This document shows, piece by piece, positions 20,715 to 31,792 of a DNA stretch of 64,000 nucleotides. Made by a program: the position numbers and the translations under genes. The DNA is from Ligustrum vulgare (Eukaryota; Streptophyta; Magnoliopsida; Lamiales; Oleaceae): NCBI GenBank assembly GCA_963555705.1, contig OY743176.1, forward strand, positions 37,866,497 through 37,930,496, read 5' to 3'. Positions within the stretch are counted from its first letter, which is position 1. Each line of letters opens with the position of its first letter. The notes under the pieces are model-generated. The model ran no database searches, had not been told where the DNA came from, and saw nothing but the letters and a program-made list of their open reading frames with translations.

Positions 20715-21602
20715 TGATGAGAACCAGGGAGGGGGTCCTCGTCGTAGCTCGCGGAATAACAGTTGGAAAGTTCCGAATCCAAGTTGGAACGGACGATAAC
20801 AATGCAACCCCGACCTTACGGCGCAAGAATCAGGGGTATATTAAACCTAGACCCGTTACGATGCGGAGATAAGAACCACAAAGGGGGAACGCTACAAGGA
20901 ATGTCCAGATCCTTGATAAGTTCAATTGTTTTGAACGCCACAAGATTTGAATCATAAGTTCGTTGTTTAAAGGGAAAATCCTCACCTTTAGAGAGAGTAA
21001 AAACACTCAATAATTTTATTCATCAAAAGTCTTATGTTTTTACATTGAATGGAAAAGTATATAAATAGGCAAAATAAACCTTAGTCGCTAACTGACTCTG
21101 AATAGAATTCTAATTAGGCTAAAATAGCTAAAATAACTAAAATTACCAAAATTGGAAAAGAATTAAAAACCAATAAAGGAAATACAAATCAACTGAAATA
21201 TTAAAATCCCGAAAATCTGATTCGCGCCGCTTACGGCCGTAAAAGTCGGACTTACGGCCGTAAGTCCCTCTCTGATCAAAATGTCTCAATATTAGTTACG
21301 GTCGTGAAGATTTATGTTATGGCCGCGAAATTTTATTAATCGGTTACGGTCGTGAGAACCCAAGTTACGGCCGTAAACGCTGTTCTGCCCAAATTGTGCG
21401 CTGATAATGTTACGGCCGTAATTATGGAAGTTACGGCAGTAAAAGTCTTTCTGCCTTGATTTCTGATCTTTTGACATTAATTGATCTGATTTGAATCTCG
21501 ACTCGAGCCCAACATGAAACTTGTCCAGTTTCCTATGTAGAATATTGTTGAATTGCCCGTATCTTGATTTCTCATTTTTGACGCCTTTTCCGGATCACAT
21601 CA
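20715..21602 (-). repeat. 5' LTR of element E
   Basis: Full-length LTR of 888 bp between the PBS and the TSD ttttc. Palindrome array at about 21233-21445, reversed TATA-like TATATAAATAGG near 21060. Very similar to the LTRs at 2238 and 11608. Confidence 0.9.
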
Positions 21603-21607
21603 TTTTC

Positions 21608-22325
21608 AGTGCGTAAAACCTCAAACACACCTCAAATGAATGACATGCTCATCTACACTTTTACTATAAACTAAAATGTCATCAAAATACACGACCACAA
21701 ATTTACCAATGAAAGCTCGTAAGACATGGTTCATTAGCCTCATGAACGTACTAGGTGCATTGGTGAGACCAAACGGCATAACTAACCATTCAAAAGCCCA
21801 TATTTTGTCTTGAACGCAGTTTTCCATTCGTCCCCCTCTTTCATGCGAATGGTGATATCCACTTTTAAGGTCAATTTTACTAAAGACACATGAACCATAT
21901 AACTCATCAAGCATGTCATCTAACCTAGGTATAGGATGGTGATACTTTACCGTGATATTGTTGATAGCTCTACAATCCACGCACATCCTCCAGGTTCCAT
22001 CCTTCTTGGGCACCAGTAAGACCGGCACAGCACATGGGCTCATGCTTTCCCGGACATAACCCCTGCTCAACAGCTCCTCGACTTGCCTTTGAAGCTCCTT
22101 TGTTTCTTCCGGATTGCTCCTATATGCAGGCCTATTTGGAAGGACAGCACCTGGAACAAGATCGATCTGGTGCTCGATGCCCCGCATGGGTGGTAGCCCA
22201 CTAGGTATGTCGTCTGGGAATACATCATCAAATTCCTGTAAAAGAGAAACAGCTAAACGGGGGAAGGAAGAGTTAGTGTCATCGAGTGTAAGGAAGGAGT
22301 CCTTGTACATTAGTAAGACCATTGG
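21608..22325 (-). pseudogene. N-terminal RT of element D
   Basis: Encodes [65 protein letters not shown] (one frameshift near 21830-21840), [20 protein letters not shown] and catalytic [13 protein letters not shown]. It ends where element E inserted and continues at 13853. Confidence 0.9.
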
Positions 22326-22897
22326 TTATTGGTCAAGGACAGCTCTTTTGATCTCACTCTTTTTGGCAAGGAAGCTCACTTTGGTTTTCTCTCCTCTTTC
22401 TTTTCTGGCACTCGTCCCTCCCTCTCCTTTTTCTGAGGCGGAACCCCCAACTCTCTGTTTTTCTCTCAGCTCACCTTTTTCTGGGATCGTGGTCCCAACT
22501 CTCCTTTGAACACTCACCTCTCCTTTTTCTGGGATCGGGGTCCCAACTCTCTTTGTCTTTTCCTCCTCACTCTTTAATTTCAACTAATCTTCATAAACTT
22601 GTTGTGGAGTTAATGGCATGAGTCTGATACTTTTCCCATCCTTTGTTTTACTGTACCTATTTTTGTACCCGTCATGTACCATCCTCCTGTCATATTGCCA
22701 TGGCCGACCCAACAAGATGTGTCCAGCATGCATTGGAACCACATCACAGATTAACTCATCCTCATACTTCCCGATGGAAAGGTTGATTAACACCTGCTTA
22801 TTCACTTTGATGATCTCCGGACTCATTCAACCATTGCAATTTATAAGGTCTGGGGTGTTTGATTATAGGTAAACACAATTTCACAACAAGAGCGGTA
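22326..22897 (-). pseudogene. Protease remnant and linker of element D
   Basis: Holds the C-terminal half of the protease ([40 protein letters not shown]) and a repeated linker (KRVGTPIPEKGEVSVQRR and variants). The N-terminal half with the catalytic Asp is missing: Gag's TQVKVG is joined to a sequence just after the D-S/G-G motif, a deletion of roughly 80-90 bases near 22915. Confidence 0.8.
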
Positions 22898-24215
22898 CTA
22901 ACCACGTTGGTACAACTCCCCCACCTTAACCTGGGTACTAAGAGCACGCCTTGTAATAAGGGATTGAGCTACCGCATAATCCCCGTCGTCACAATCACTA
23001 GCTGCTTCTAATGCAGGCATATCCTTAAACTCGTCATCATCCTCAACCTCATCCTCCGAAACCACCACCCCATTTCGCACAAGCATTATTTTTTTGTTTG
23101 GGCATTGTGATGCAATGTGCCCGATTCCCATACACCTAAAACACTTGATGTCCCTACTTCTAGGAGGTTGAGAGTCAGAAGTGGGTTTACATTTATTGGC
23201 AGATTCCTCTCGAGCTTTTGGTGGTTCTGACTTCCCCTTTGGAGCAGCTCTTTCATTTTTGTTATTTCCACTCCAGGTAGATTTCCAAGGAGTAGAACCC
23301 GTAGTGTATTTTGTTGTTCCTTTCCTTTTCAGCTGCCTTTCCACCTTCATTGCCATGTGCAGCATCTCCTCCAGTTCAACATAATGTTGCAATTCTATAA
23401 CATTTGCAATGTCTCTGTTCAAACCGCTCAAAAACCTGGCCATTGTGGCCTCCGGATCCTCCTCGATATTAGCTCGGATCATACCAATCTCCATCTCTTT
23501 ATGGTATTCTTGTACACTCTTCGAACCCTGAGACAGATTTTGTAGTTTTTGGTACAAGTCCCTATAGTAATGGTTGGGCACGAATCTTTTTCTCATTAAT
23601 CCCTTCAGCTCATTCCAGGTCTCAATAGGTCTTTCCCGATTCCTCCTACTTGTCACTAATTGATCCCACCACACAAGTGCATAGTCTGCGAACTCTATAA
23701 CGGCTAACTTCACCTTTTTCCCCTCCAAGTAGTTATGGCACTCAAAAATCAGTTCTACCTTCTTCTCCCACTCAAGGTACACCTCCGGATCACTTTTACC
23801 TTGGAAAGCTGGTAGTCATTTTAATGTTTCCCAAGCTTCTATCCACCCCATCATCATCCCGATAATCACGCCTATATCCCCTTCCACGCCGACCACCATG
23901 ACCTCTTCTCCTACCCAAGCTCCCCATTGATACATTTTCACTATCATCATTAACACTATCTCCTATCTCAACTTCATCATCATCATCCAAAACTCCATTC
24001 CTAGGATTATCGTCATACCTTTGCGGCCTCCGGTTATTAGGAGCCGTGTGTGGCTGCTCTCTACGTAGTTGGGAAATTGCTGCACTATGCGTGTCCACGG
24101 AGTTTTTAATCTCCCCCAACTTCGCATCCCACCTCTCGAATCGTTTTTCCAGCATTGCAAGAAAGTGGAATTGTTGGTTATCCTCCCTTGTCGATGATGC
24201 GTCCTTCTGTGACAT
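22898..24215 (-). pseudogene. Gag of element D
   Basis: Starts at ATG 24215 (MSQKDASSTREDNQQFHFLA), with an Arg/Gly-rich segment near residues 98-117. One frameshift at about 23783-23796. The second block (23782-22898) has the capsid region ([25 protein letters not shown]) and one CCHC knuckle ([14 protein letters not shown]). Best-preserved Gag in the window. Confidence 0.88.
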
Positions 24216-24831
24216 GGTTAGTGATCATAAGAAAAAAGAAATAATTGGCAAGAAAATATATCCTCACGTGTTTAGCACTCGTGTATCACTCTATTCGGCT
24301 TTTTCCCTGTATTGATCTCCCCACTCAGCCTTTTTCCTCTCTATCCCTTTTCCTCAAGTTCTCAAAAAACCCACCGAACTAGTCACAGACTTGATCTTTG
24401 TGGAATTAACCCAAAGTGCAAGGCACAAATAGATGAAAAGAAGATTTGATGGAATATTGGACTCACGAAAATTGGTGTAAAGGAATGAAAGATTTTGAAA
24501 GTAGTGATGGATGACGAAAACTACCAAGAATGTGGAAAAAATTAAAAGGTATCAAGAAAGGTCTTCTTGAATATGGAAATGTGTTCTTGATCTTGCTCTT
24601 CAATAATAAAAATTTCCCTTTTTTTTTTTTTTTGAATTTCGTACTTTTTTTTTTCTTATCAAGAACAATCAATAATAACAAAATTGAAACTACGACCAAT
24701 CTTCAAATAGTGAAGAATTTCAAGAAACCCAAGAATCTAATATCGATTCAATGATGGCTCAAGAACAACGAAATCTAATGAAGAAAATGAAACAAAACAA
24801 GAATTATATCAAAACCTGGATTTAGAGCCAA
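24216..24831 (-). other. Leader of element D
   Basis: Untranslated leader between PBS and Gag, with A/T homopolymer runs near 24610-24660. No other feature seen. Confidence 0.6.
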
Positions 24832-25069
24832 GCTTTGATACCAAATGATGTGATTCTTGTTGGGGAATCACGGAATCTCGCGGAAATTGTATAAACACTT
24901 GGAAAGTTCCAAATCCAGATTGTTAGACGATAACAATATGACCCGACACTCACGACTCAAGAACCAAGGATGTATCAAATCCAAGACCCGTTAAGATGCG
25001 GAATGAAGAACCATAAAGGGGTATCACGCCACAAAGGTTTTCAAATCCTTTGATAAGTTCAAGTGGTTC
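24832..25069 (-). repeat. PBS and truncated 5' LTR of element D
   Basis: GCTTTGATACCA (24832-24843) is the PBS, one base different from the other elements. The LTR ends with TGATGTGATTC at 24846 and is preserved to 25069, where F1 begins. Its sequence resembles the U5 of the A/E LTRs (GATAACAAT, AAGATGCGG, GATAAGTTC) but is clearly diverged. Confidence 0.75.
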
Positions 25070-27906
25070 TGTAACACCCCAAGTTTCAAAACCTAAAACC
25101 TAGGCATGTTAACTTCCATTCACATTAATTGCGGAATTAAATCGTTTACACGACAAAATGTTCATTTATCTATTATAAATTTTTAGCGAAATTTCGGCAG
25201 AGTCTCCTCTATAAATTGGACATAGCCAACCTGTAGAGGAGCATCAAAAACCATTTTAAAATTTTAAAAGCATCAATCACATTCATTATCACCAAAACCA
25301 ATTCATTCATTCCCAAAACTCCTCAATCATAAGATTTCCCAAAAATCAACAGACATTGACAATTGCAATAAGAGGTAATTTAACCCCTAATACGTTACCC
25401 ATACGTAATCAAGACTAACTTCAACCAAAACATTATCATCAATAACAATAAATGAAGGAATAAATTTAATGATAACTTGAATAAATTTAACTTTATTAAT
25501 TAAGGCAACAACAGGTACTGTCTGAGTCAGCCGCCGAGTGCTCCCCTCTGATCATCTAACTTTCATCACCTGAAATGTTGGGGAGGGATTGGGGTGAGCT
25601 AAAGCTCAGTAAGTAAACTGTATGCATGAATGCATGCTTATGACATGAAATTCCTTAAACCATTCAAGGTAATTCCCCTCATTTACTTTACTTTTCAAGA
25701 CATTCATACCTTCCAAACTTTCACTTAAACATTTCTAAAAACTTTAACTTCATTTCAAATCTTGAATTTCATTTCAAAACTTTCACTTCATTTCAAGACT
25801 TTCACTTCATTTCAAGACTTTCATTTCAAATCTTTCATTTCATTTCAAAACTTTCACTTCATTTCAAGACTTTCACTTCAATTCATTTCAAGACTTTCGT
25901 TTCAAGACTTTCACTTCATTTCTATCGTGAACTCAATTAGTGTATCTTCTAGCCAATTACAATGCAGTGGGCTATTTCCCTTATTTAGGACCAGATTATC
26001 ATTTTTTCCACCGCATAGCGGTTTAATATTTTCCACCATCAACCGGTTTAGCAATCGTCACCGCAAAGCGGTTTAATATTTGCCACCGCCAAGCGGTTTA
26101 GCAATCGTCGCCGCAAAGCGGTTTAATATTTGCCACCGTCAAGCGGTTTTGCAATCGTCACCACAAAGCGGTTTAATATTTGCCACCGCCGAGCGGTTAA
26201 GCAATCGTCACCGCAACAACGGTTTAATTCGGGTACGCCGGTCCAGCGCGCCCCATTTCTTACTCACATCTTTCATGGCATAGAAGTACATTCATTTATT
26301 CTTAAAACTTGGGATACATACTCTTTGAGAACAATCTAACTTTCCATACTTTTCCTTTAAAATCATTTGACTTCCCCAGTACTCAATGACAAATGCACGC
26401 TTGATGATGCAATTAACATAAAATATATGAATGCTTGGGCAGTTTCCAATTTGAACAATATATTTTTATAAGAAGTAACGAAAGCATCGAAAACGAGCAA
26501 TATACAAAGTGGTCACTTGAGCACAGAAATTTCACATTAACTTTCAACTTTAATAAAAATAGGGGGAGTTTACTTACTTGACGTCCTTAGCATTTACCGT
26601 TATCTGGATTTGCAAGTGGAGGAATATCGGCTGCCCGTGACGTCAATGTACCAAAATATCCTAATTGTTCACATTCATCAATAAATATGACTCTTAGTTC
26701 ACAAACACATTTGAAATTCTTTTTAATGCTAACCAATCCCAAACATACCATATTCAAAACGAACAATAAAATTTTACTGAACCTTACAAAGTCACCTTAT
26801 CCTTTTTAATAATAACAAAACGCCCAATTGAGATCAAAATCTCAAATTAACCTAAGTGTGACCTTAGGATATGACCAAACACATAAAACTCATATTCAAG
26901 ACAAGGAATGAAATCTCAATGCACATTAGAAGGTCTTCTCATCTTTTAAATTCAAACTCAAACTCAAAATTCCATAACTTTACAAAATTACTTAAACGTG
27001 ATTCTAACAAGTTCACAAATCTAAAAATAACTAATTATTACAAACTTTACCACAAGGTCGTTAACTAAACTTCAAATTTTCACAGCTTTAACGTTATACA
27101 ATTACAATTAAAATTTCAATAATTCATCAAGGTTCTAAACCAAATTCTCAATTTAGTTATAAATTCAACAAAACCAATTAATTCAATGAATCTATAAAAT
27201 CTGAAATTATACAGTATGACATTACATATCTCAAATTTTCAAATAAAAATTCAAGATTCAAAAAAAATCTAATTAAGCCCCAAATCTGAAATTCCTTCAT
27301 ATACTATGAAAAACCCATATTCATATATTTGAAATATGACAATCTACTGTAAAACTGCATATCCATACATACATATATACATCAATACCAACATATATAT
27401 GCACTACCAAACCCCAATTTAACGGTATCAGTCGAAATTTAGTAAACTTGAATCTGAAAAATAAGAGAAACATCACATATTTACACACACTTAACCTATA
27501 TAAACATTTATGTACACAAATCAATACAGAGATCGGGTAGCATGTGAAAAATCACGTGTGCGCTGTGTGTTTTGTGCCGGGTGTGTGCACTGCCGGCGAA
27601 AGGATGGGAAGGGGGAGGGTTACCGGGTGGTGGTGGCGCAGGCGACATCGCCGGAGGAAGGGATGAGCAGCGCTGGTCGAGAGAGCCGAGACAGAGAGTG
27701 AGAAGTCGCGAGAGAGAGAGAGAGCGGGCGTGAGGAACCGAGAGTGAGAGAATTGAGTGAAACATCGGGTATGAGGGTTTAGGTTTAAACTTTTGGAATT
27801 TGCAACTTGGCCCCTCAATTCTCTCGACTTAGAAATTCAAGTTCACAACTCCCAAAAATTTCAATTCGCCCTAAACCTTTTCTCAATCTCAATTTAATGA
27901 AATTTC
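25070..27906 (+). mobile_element. LTR F1 (Tekay/LARD-like), right end lost
   Basis: Starts TGTAACACCCCAAG and matches, in reverse complement, solo LTR F2 (55622-55053 and 45738-43675). It lacks about 250 bases of the right end and joins directly to the Gag of element C. Layout: start block, AGCTAAAGCTCAGTAAGTAAAC motif, ATTTCAAGACTTTCACTTC repeats (25750-25920), a dyad array (26011-26221), AT-rich middle, GA-rich and GC-richer stretch (27540-27760). No ORF is credible. D's LTR flanks it on the left. Confidence 0.82.
26011..26221. repeat. CCGCAAAGCGG dyad array at 25-bp pitch
   Basis: CCGC-NNN-GCGG or close variants start at 26011, 26061, 26086, 26111, 26136, 26161, 26186 and 26211, with a weaker one at about 26041. 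From 26061 on the pitch is exactly 25 bases. The repeat unit is 50 bases carrying two dyads (CGTCACCGCAAAGCGG and TGCCACCGCCAAGCGG). F2 has only three copies at 45416-45486. Confidence 0.88.
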
Positions 27907-29716
27907 TGATTCTCAAACTCCTAGGACTAGGGATATTCGTTGTTTTAAATGTTCGGGTTTAGGACATATTTCTTCACAATGTCCAAATAAACGAATATTA
28001 GTTTTGCGTGATGAGGTATTAAGTTCGGAGGATGAGAAAGGGGGAGAAGTGGAGGATGAGTATAAGGATATGCCAGCTCTAGAGGATGTTAGTGAAAATG
28101 ATGATGCGGACTATGCAGTAGCTAAATCACTTGTCACTAGGAGAGCCCTTAGTACTCAAGTTAAGGTGGAAGGGTCGGGTGAGCAGCGAGAAAATATATT
28201 TCATACTAGGTGCTTTGTGAATAACAAGGTGTGTAGTTTGATAATAGATGGGGGTAGTTGTGCGAACGTTGCTAGCACTATGCTAGTAGAGAAATTGTGC
28301 CTACCTATGCTAAAACACCCTAGGCCATATAAGCTACAGTGGTTAAATGAATCGGGCGAGATTAAGGTAAATAAACAGGTGGTAGTTGATTTGGCGATTG
28401 GGAAGTATGAAGATAGCGTGGTTTGTGATGTGGTACCCATGCATGCGGGGCACATCTTGTTGGGCAGGCCATGGCAATTCGATAGGAAGGTTATTCATGA
28501 TGGATTTAAAAATAGGTATACCTTCACTAAGGATGGGAAAAATGTCAAACTAATGCCTTTGTCACCTCAACAGGTCTATGAAGACCAACTGAAATTAAAA
28601 AGTGAGGAAGAGAGAAAGAGGGTCGGGACCACGAACCCGGAAAAAGGAGAGTTGAGTGAACAGAAGAGGGTCGGGACCACGATCCCGGAAAAAGGAGAGT
28701 TGTGTGAAAAACCGAGAGTTGGGACCACGATCCCAGAAAAAGGAGAGGGTGTGAAGAGTACCAGTAAAAGAGAGAAAACAAAGGTAAGCTTCTACGCAAA
28801 ACAGAGTGATATCACCAAAGCTATTTCTACAAATAAACCTGTGATTTTACTAATGTACAAGGAATCTCTCCTTGTGCTCGATGAAGCTAACCACTCCCTC
28901 CCCAGTTTAGCTGTGTCTCTTTTGCAGGAATTTGCAGATTTATTTCCCGAGGAGATTCCGAGTGGGCTGCCGCCAATTCGAGGGATTGAACACCAGATTG
29001 ACTTCGTGCCAGGAGCGGTCATTCCAAACATGCCAGCTTATAGGAGCAATCCAGAAGAGGCCAAGGAGCTACAAAAGCCGGTTGAAGAGCTGCTGAAAAA
29101 GGGCTATGTTCGGGAAAGCATGAGCCCATGTGCAATGCCAGTTCTGTTGGTACCAAAAAAGGATGGGAATTGGAGGATGTGCGTGGACTGTAGGGCAGTC
29201 AACAATATTACGGTAAAGTATCGCCATCCCATACCTAGACTTGATGACATGCTTGATGAACTTTATGGTGCTAGTATTTTTAGTAAAATAGACCTTAAGA
29301 GTGGTTATCACCAAATACGTATGAAAGAAGGTGATGAATGGAAAACCGCCTTCAAAACCAAATATGGTTTATATGAATAGATGGTTATGCCGTTCGGCCT
29401 CTCAAATGCACCTAGCACTTTTATGAGATTAATGAATCATGTCTTGCGTGCTTACATTGGTAAATTTGTCGTGGTATACTTTGATGACATTCTGGTATAT
29501 AGTAAGAACTTAGGTGATCACATTGAACATTTAAGATCTGTTTTGGAAGTTTTGAAAACTGATAAACTATATGCTAATTTTAAAAAGTGTACTTTTTGCA
29601 TGGAAAATGTAATTTTTCTTGGTTTTGTCGTTAGTTCTAATGGTGTTGAGGTAGATGAGGAGAAAATTCGTGCTATTAAAGAATGGCCAACTCCCAAAAA
29701 GTATTACGGAGGTTAG
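27905..29716 (+). pseudogene. Gag end, protease and RT of element C
   Basis: CCHC knuckle CFKCSGLGHISSQC at 27941-27982, acidic spacer, protease with LIIDGGSCANVAS (Asp near 28247), 16-residue linker repeats (28621-28760), then RT with [33 protein letters not shown] and, after an in-frame TAG at 29378-29380, [20 protein letters not shown] and catalytic YFDD at 29477-29488. The stop replaces the Trp codon seen in relatives (YEWLVMPFG), a one-base change. A frameshift at about 29700 follows. The upstream part of Gag is missing. Confidence 0.9.
28621..28760 (+). repeat. In-frame 48-bp repeats in the protease-RT linker
   Basis: Three units starting at 28621, 28669 and 28717, each encoding about 16 residues of the type VGTTIPEKGELSEQKR. 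Period 48 keeps the frame. The same linker repeat is present in degenerate form in D (22360-22560) and B. Confidence 0.88.
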
Positions 29717-30878
29717 GAGCTTCCACGGGTTGGCTGGGTTTTATAGGAGGTTTGTTAAAGATTTTAGCATACTTGCAGCACCACTAACAGAAATAGTCAA
29801 GAAGAGTGTAGGATTCCATTGGGGGGAAGCACAAGAAAATGCTTTTAAAATGCTTAAGGATAGGATATGTTCTGCACCGGTTTTAGCTTTACCTAACTTT
29901 AACCAAACCTTTGAGATTGAATGTGATGCATCAGGAATAGGTATTGGAGCTGTTCTTATGCAGGAAAAAAGACCGATTGCATTTTTCAGTGAAAAGCTGA
30001 GTGGGGCAGTCTTGAATTATCCTACCTACGACAAGGAGCTTTATGCTCTTGTTCGTGCCTTGGAAACATGGCAGCACTATCTGTGGCCAAAGGAATTCGT
30101 TATACACACTGACCACGAGTCACTGAAACACCTCAAGGGACAAGGTAAGCTAAACAAAAGACACGCCCGTTGGATGGAATTCATTGAGACCTTTCCATAT
30201 GTCATTCGCTATAAGCAAGGTAAGGAGAATGTGGTAGCAGATGCCCTTTCTCGCAGGTATGTTCTCTTAACTTCTTTAAATGCGAAGTTGCTTGGGTTCG
30301 AATATATTAAAGGTATGTATGCTAATGACCCTAATTTTTCTACCATTTATGCTTCATGTGAAAAAGGTGCAATTGATAAATTTTATAGGCATCATGGCTA
30401 TCTGTTTAGGGAAAGTAAACTTTGTGTGCCTAATTGTTCTATGCGTGAATTGCTTGTGCGTGAGGCTCATGGTGGGGGGTTAATGGGGCACTTTGGTGTT
30501 TTTAAGACATTAGAAACTTTACAAGAGCATTTTTATTGGCCTAAAATGAAAAAGGATGTTCACCATATTTGTGAAAGATGCATAACTTGTAAACAATCTA
30601 AGTCTAGAGTCTTACCACAAGGTTTGTATACACCTTTGCCCGTACCTAATAAACCTTGGGTAGATATATCTATGGATTTTGTGTTAGGTCTGCCTAGGAC
30701 AAAAAAAGGTAAAGACTCGATATTTGTGGTGGTAGACAGGTTTAGCAAAATGGCGCATTTTATTCCTTGTAATAAAACTGATGACGCAACTAACATAGCG
30801 GACCTATTCTTTAGGGAAGTTGTTAACTCCATGGGATACCTAGGAGTATTGTTTCTGATAGGGATGTTAAGTTCCTAA
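29700..30878 (+). pseudogene. RNase H and integrase N-terminus of element C
   Basis: Open from the frameshift at about 29700: [20 protein letters not shown], RNase H with [47 protein letters not shown] and [10 protein letters not shown], the integrase zinc finger ([17 protein letters not shown]) and the first core motif [18 protein letters not shown] with its Asp intact. A frameshift near 30825 lies before the second catalytic Asp. Confidence 0.9.
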
Positions 30879-31792
30879 GGTACTTTTGGAAAGTCTTGTG
30901 GGGGGAAATGGGTACTAAATTGTTATTTTCTACTACATGTCACCCGCAAACTGATGGTCAAACCGAGGTAGTTAATAGGACATTAATCCAACTTTTGCGC
31001 ACTATAATAAATAAGAATATAAAAAGTTGGGAGGAATGTTTGCCATTTGTGGAATTTGCTTATAATCGATCTGTGCATTCTACTACTTCATGTTCACCTT
31101 TTGAAGTTGTTTATGGTTTCAACCCGCTAACTCCTCTTGATTTAATTCCTTTACCTGCAGATGAACGGAGCAGTTTGGACGGGGCGAAAAAGGCTAAGTT
31201 TGTGAAAGAACTTCATGAGAAGGTGAAAGGACAAATTGAAAAGAAAAATGAGCGTTATGCGACTCATGCCAACAAAGGTAGGAGGCAAGTGACGTTCGAG
31301 CCAAGTGATTGGGTGTGGGTGCACTTGCGAAAGGAGCGATTCCCAACCCTAAGAAAGTCTAAGTTGCAGCCAAGAGGCGATGGACCTTTTCAGATCCTTG
31401 AAAAGATAAATGAGAATGCATATAAGCTCGATCTTCCAGGTGAGTATAATGTGTCTGCTTCATTTAATGTTGCTGATCTTTCTCTGTTTGATGCAGGTGA
31501 TGATTCGAGGACGAATCCTTTTCAACAGGGAGGGGATGATGAGTTCCGGAGTGGCTCGAAGAACGTTGACCTGTTGCACGTGCCCGTAGGACCAATAATG
31601 ACACAAAGAGCCAAAAGAATCAAGCAGGCAATGCAAGGATTCATGCAAGCGTGGATGGACGAGTGCTCTAGTGCAAAGACTTCATTTACGTTGCATAACA
31701 ATGTGGAAGAGGAGCCAAAGTTATTGCAATACATTGGGATCAAGGAAGAACAAGAAATTGGGCAGCAATGGAATCACGGTCGTAAAGCCTAA
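30825..31792 (+). pseudogene. Integrase core, C-terminus and LTR-encoded tail of element C
   Basis: After the frameshift: [28 protein letters not shown] (third catalytic residue region), [56 protein letters not shown]. The frame then crosses the PPT and continues about 85 codons into the LTR (PVGPIMTQRAKRIKQAMQGF) to a stop at 31790-31792, just after the first ACGGTCGTAA motif. I see no chromodomain. Confidence 0.88.
31502..31536 (+). other. PPT of element C with upstream hairpin
   Basis: GATTCG-AGGA-CGAATC (31502-31517), then purine tract CAGGGAGGGGA (31526-31536) abutting the LTR start TGATGAGTTCC. The hairpin ends 19 bases before the LTR. Confidence 0.8.

Larger units (their letters stand above)
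13860..21602 (-). mobile_element. Non-autonomous gypsy element E (TSD ttttc)
   Basis: Minus-strand sister of element A: 5' LTR 20715-21602, PBS 20701-20712, leader, ORF 20056-18795, PPT module and 3' LTR (18554/18483 down to 18127, resuming 13935-13860). Flanks 13855-13859 and 21603-21607 are both ttttc. The 3' LTR holds nested element K, and the middle of that LTR is deleted. E inserted into the RT of element D. Confidence 0.92.
11412..25069 (-). mobile_element. Ty3/gypsy (CRM-like) element D, interrupted
   Basis: Minus-strand element with own parts at 21608-25069 (LTR piece, PBS, leader, gag, protease remnant, N-terminal RT), 12471-13859 (rest of RT, RNase H, integrase) and 11412-11607 (integrase end). 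The gaps are element E (TSD ttttc) and a solo LTR (TSD catcc). Excising both rejoins the RT and integrase reading. The 3' end and 3' LTR are missing and the 5' LTR is cut by F1. Closest to element C in protein sequence. Confidence 0.88.

Noticed and set aside
24605..24660. Poly(T)/poly(A) tract as a LINE or SINE tail
   Set aside because: It lies in the leader of element D, whose relatives A/E have similar homopolymer runs, and no TSD or upstream LINE sequence is seen.
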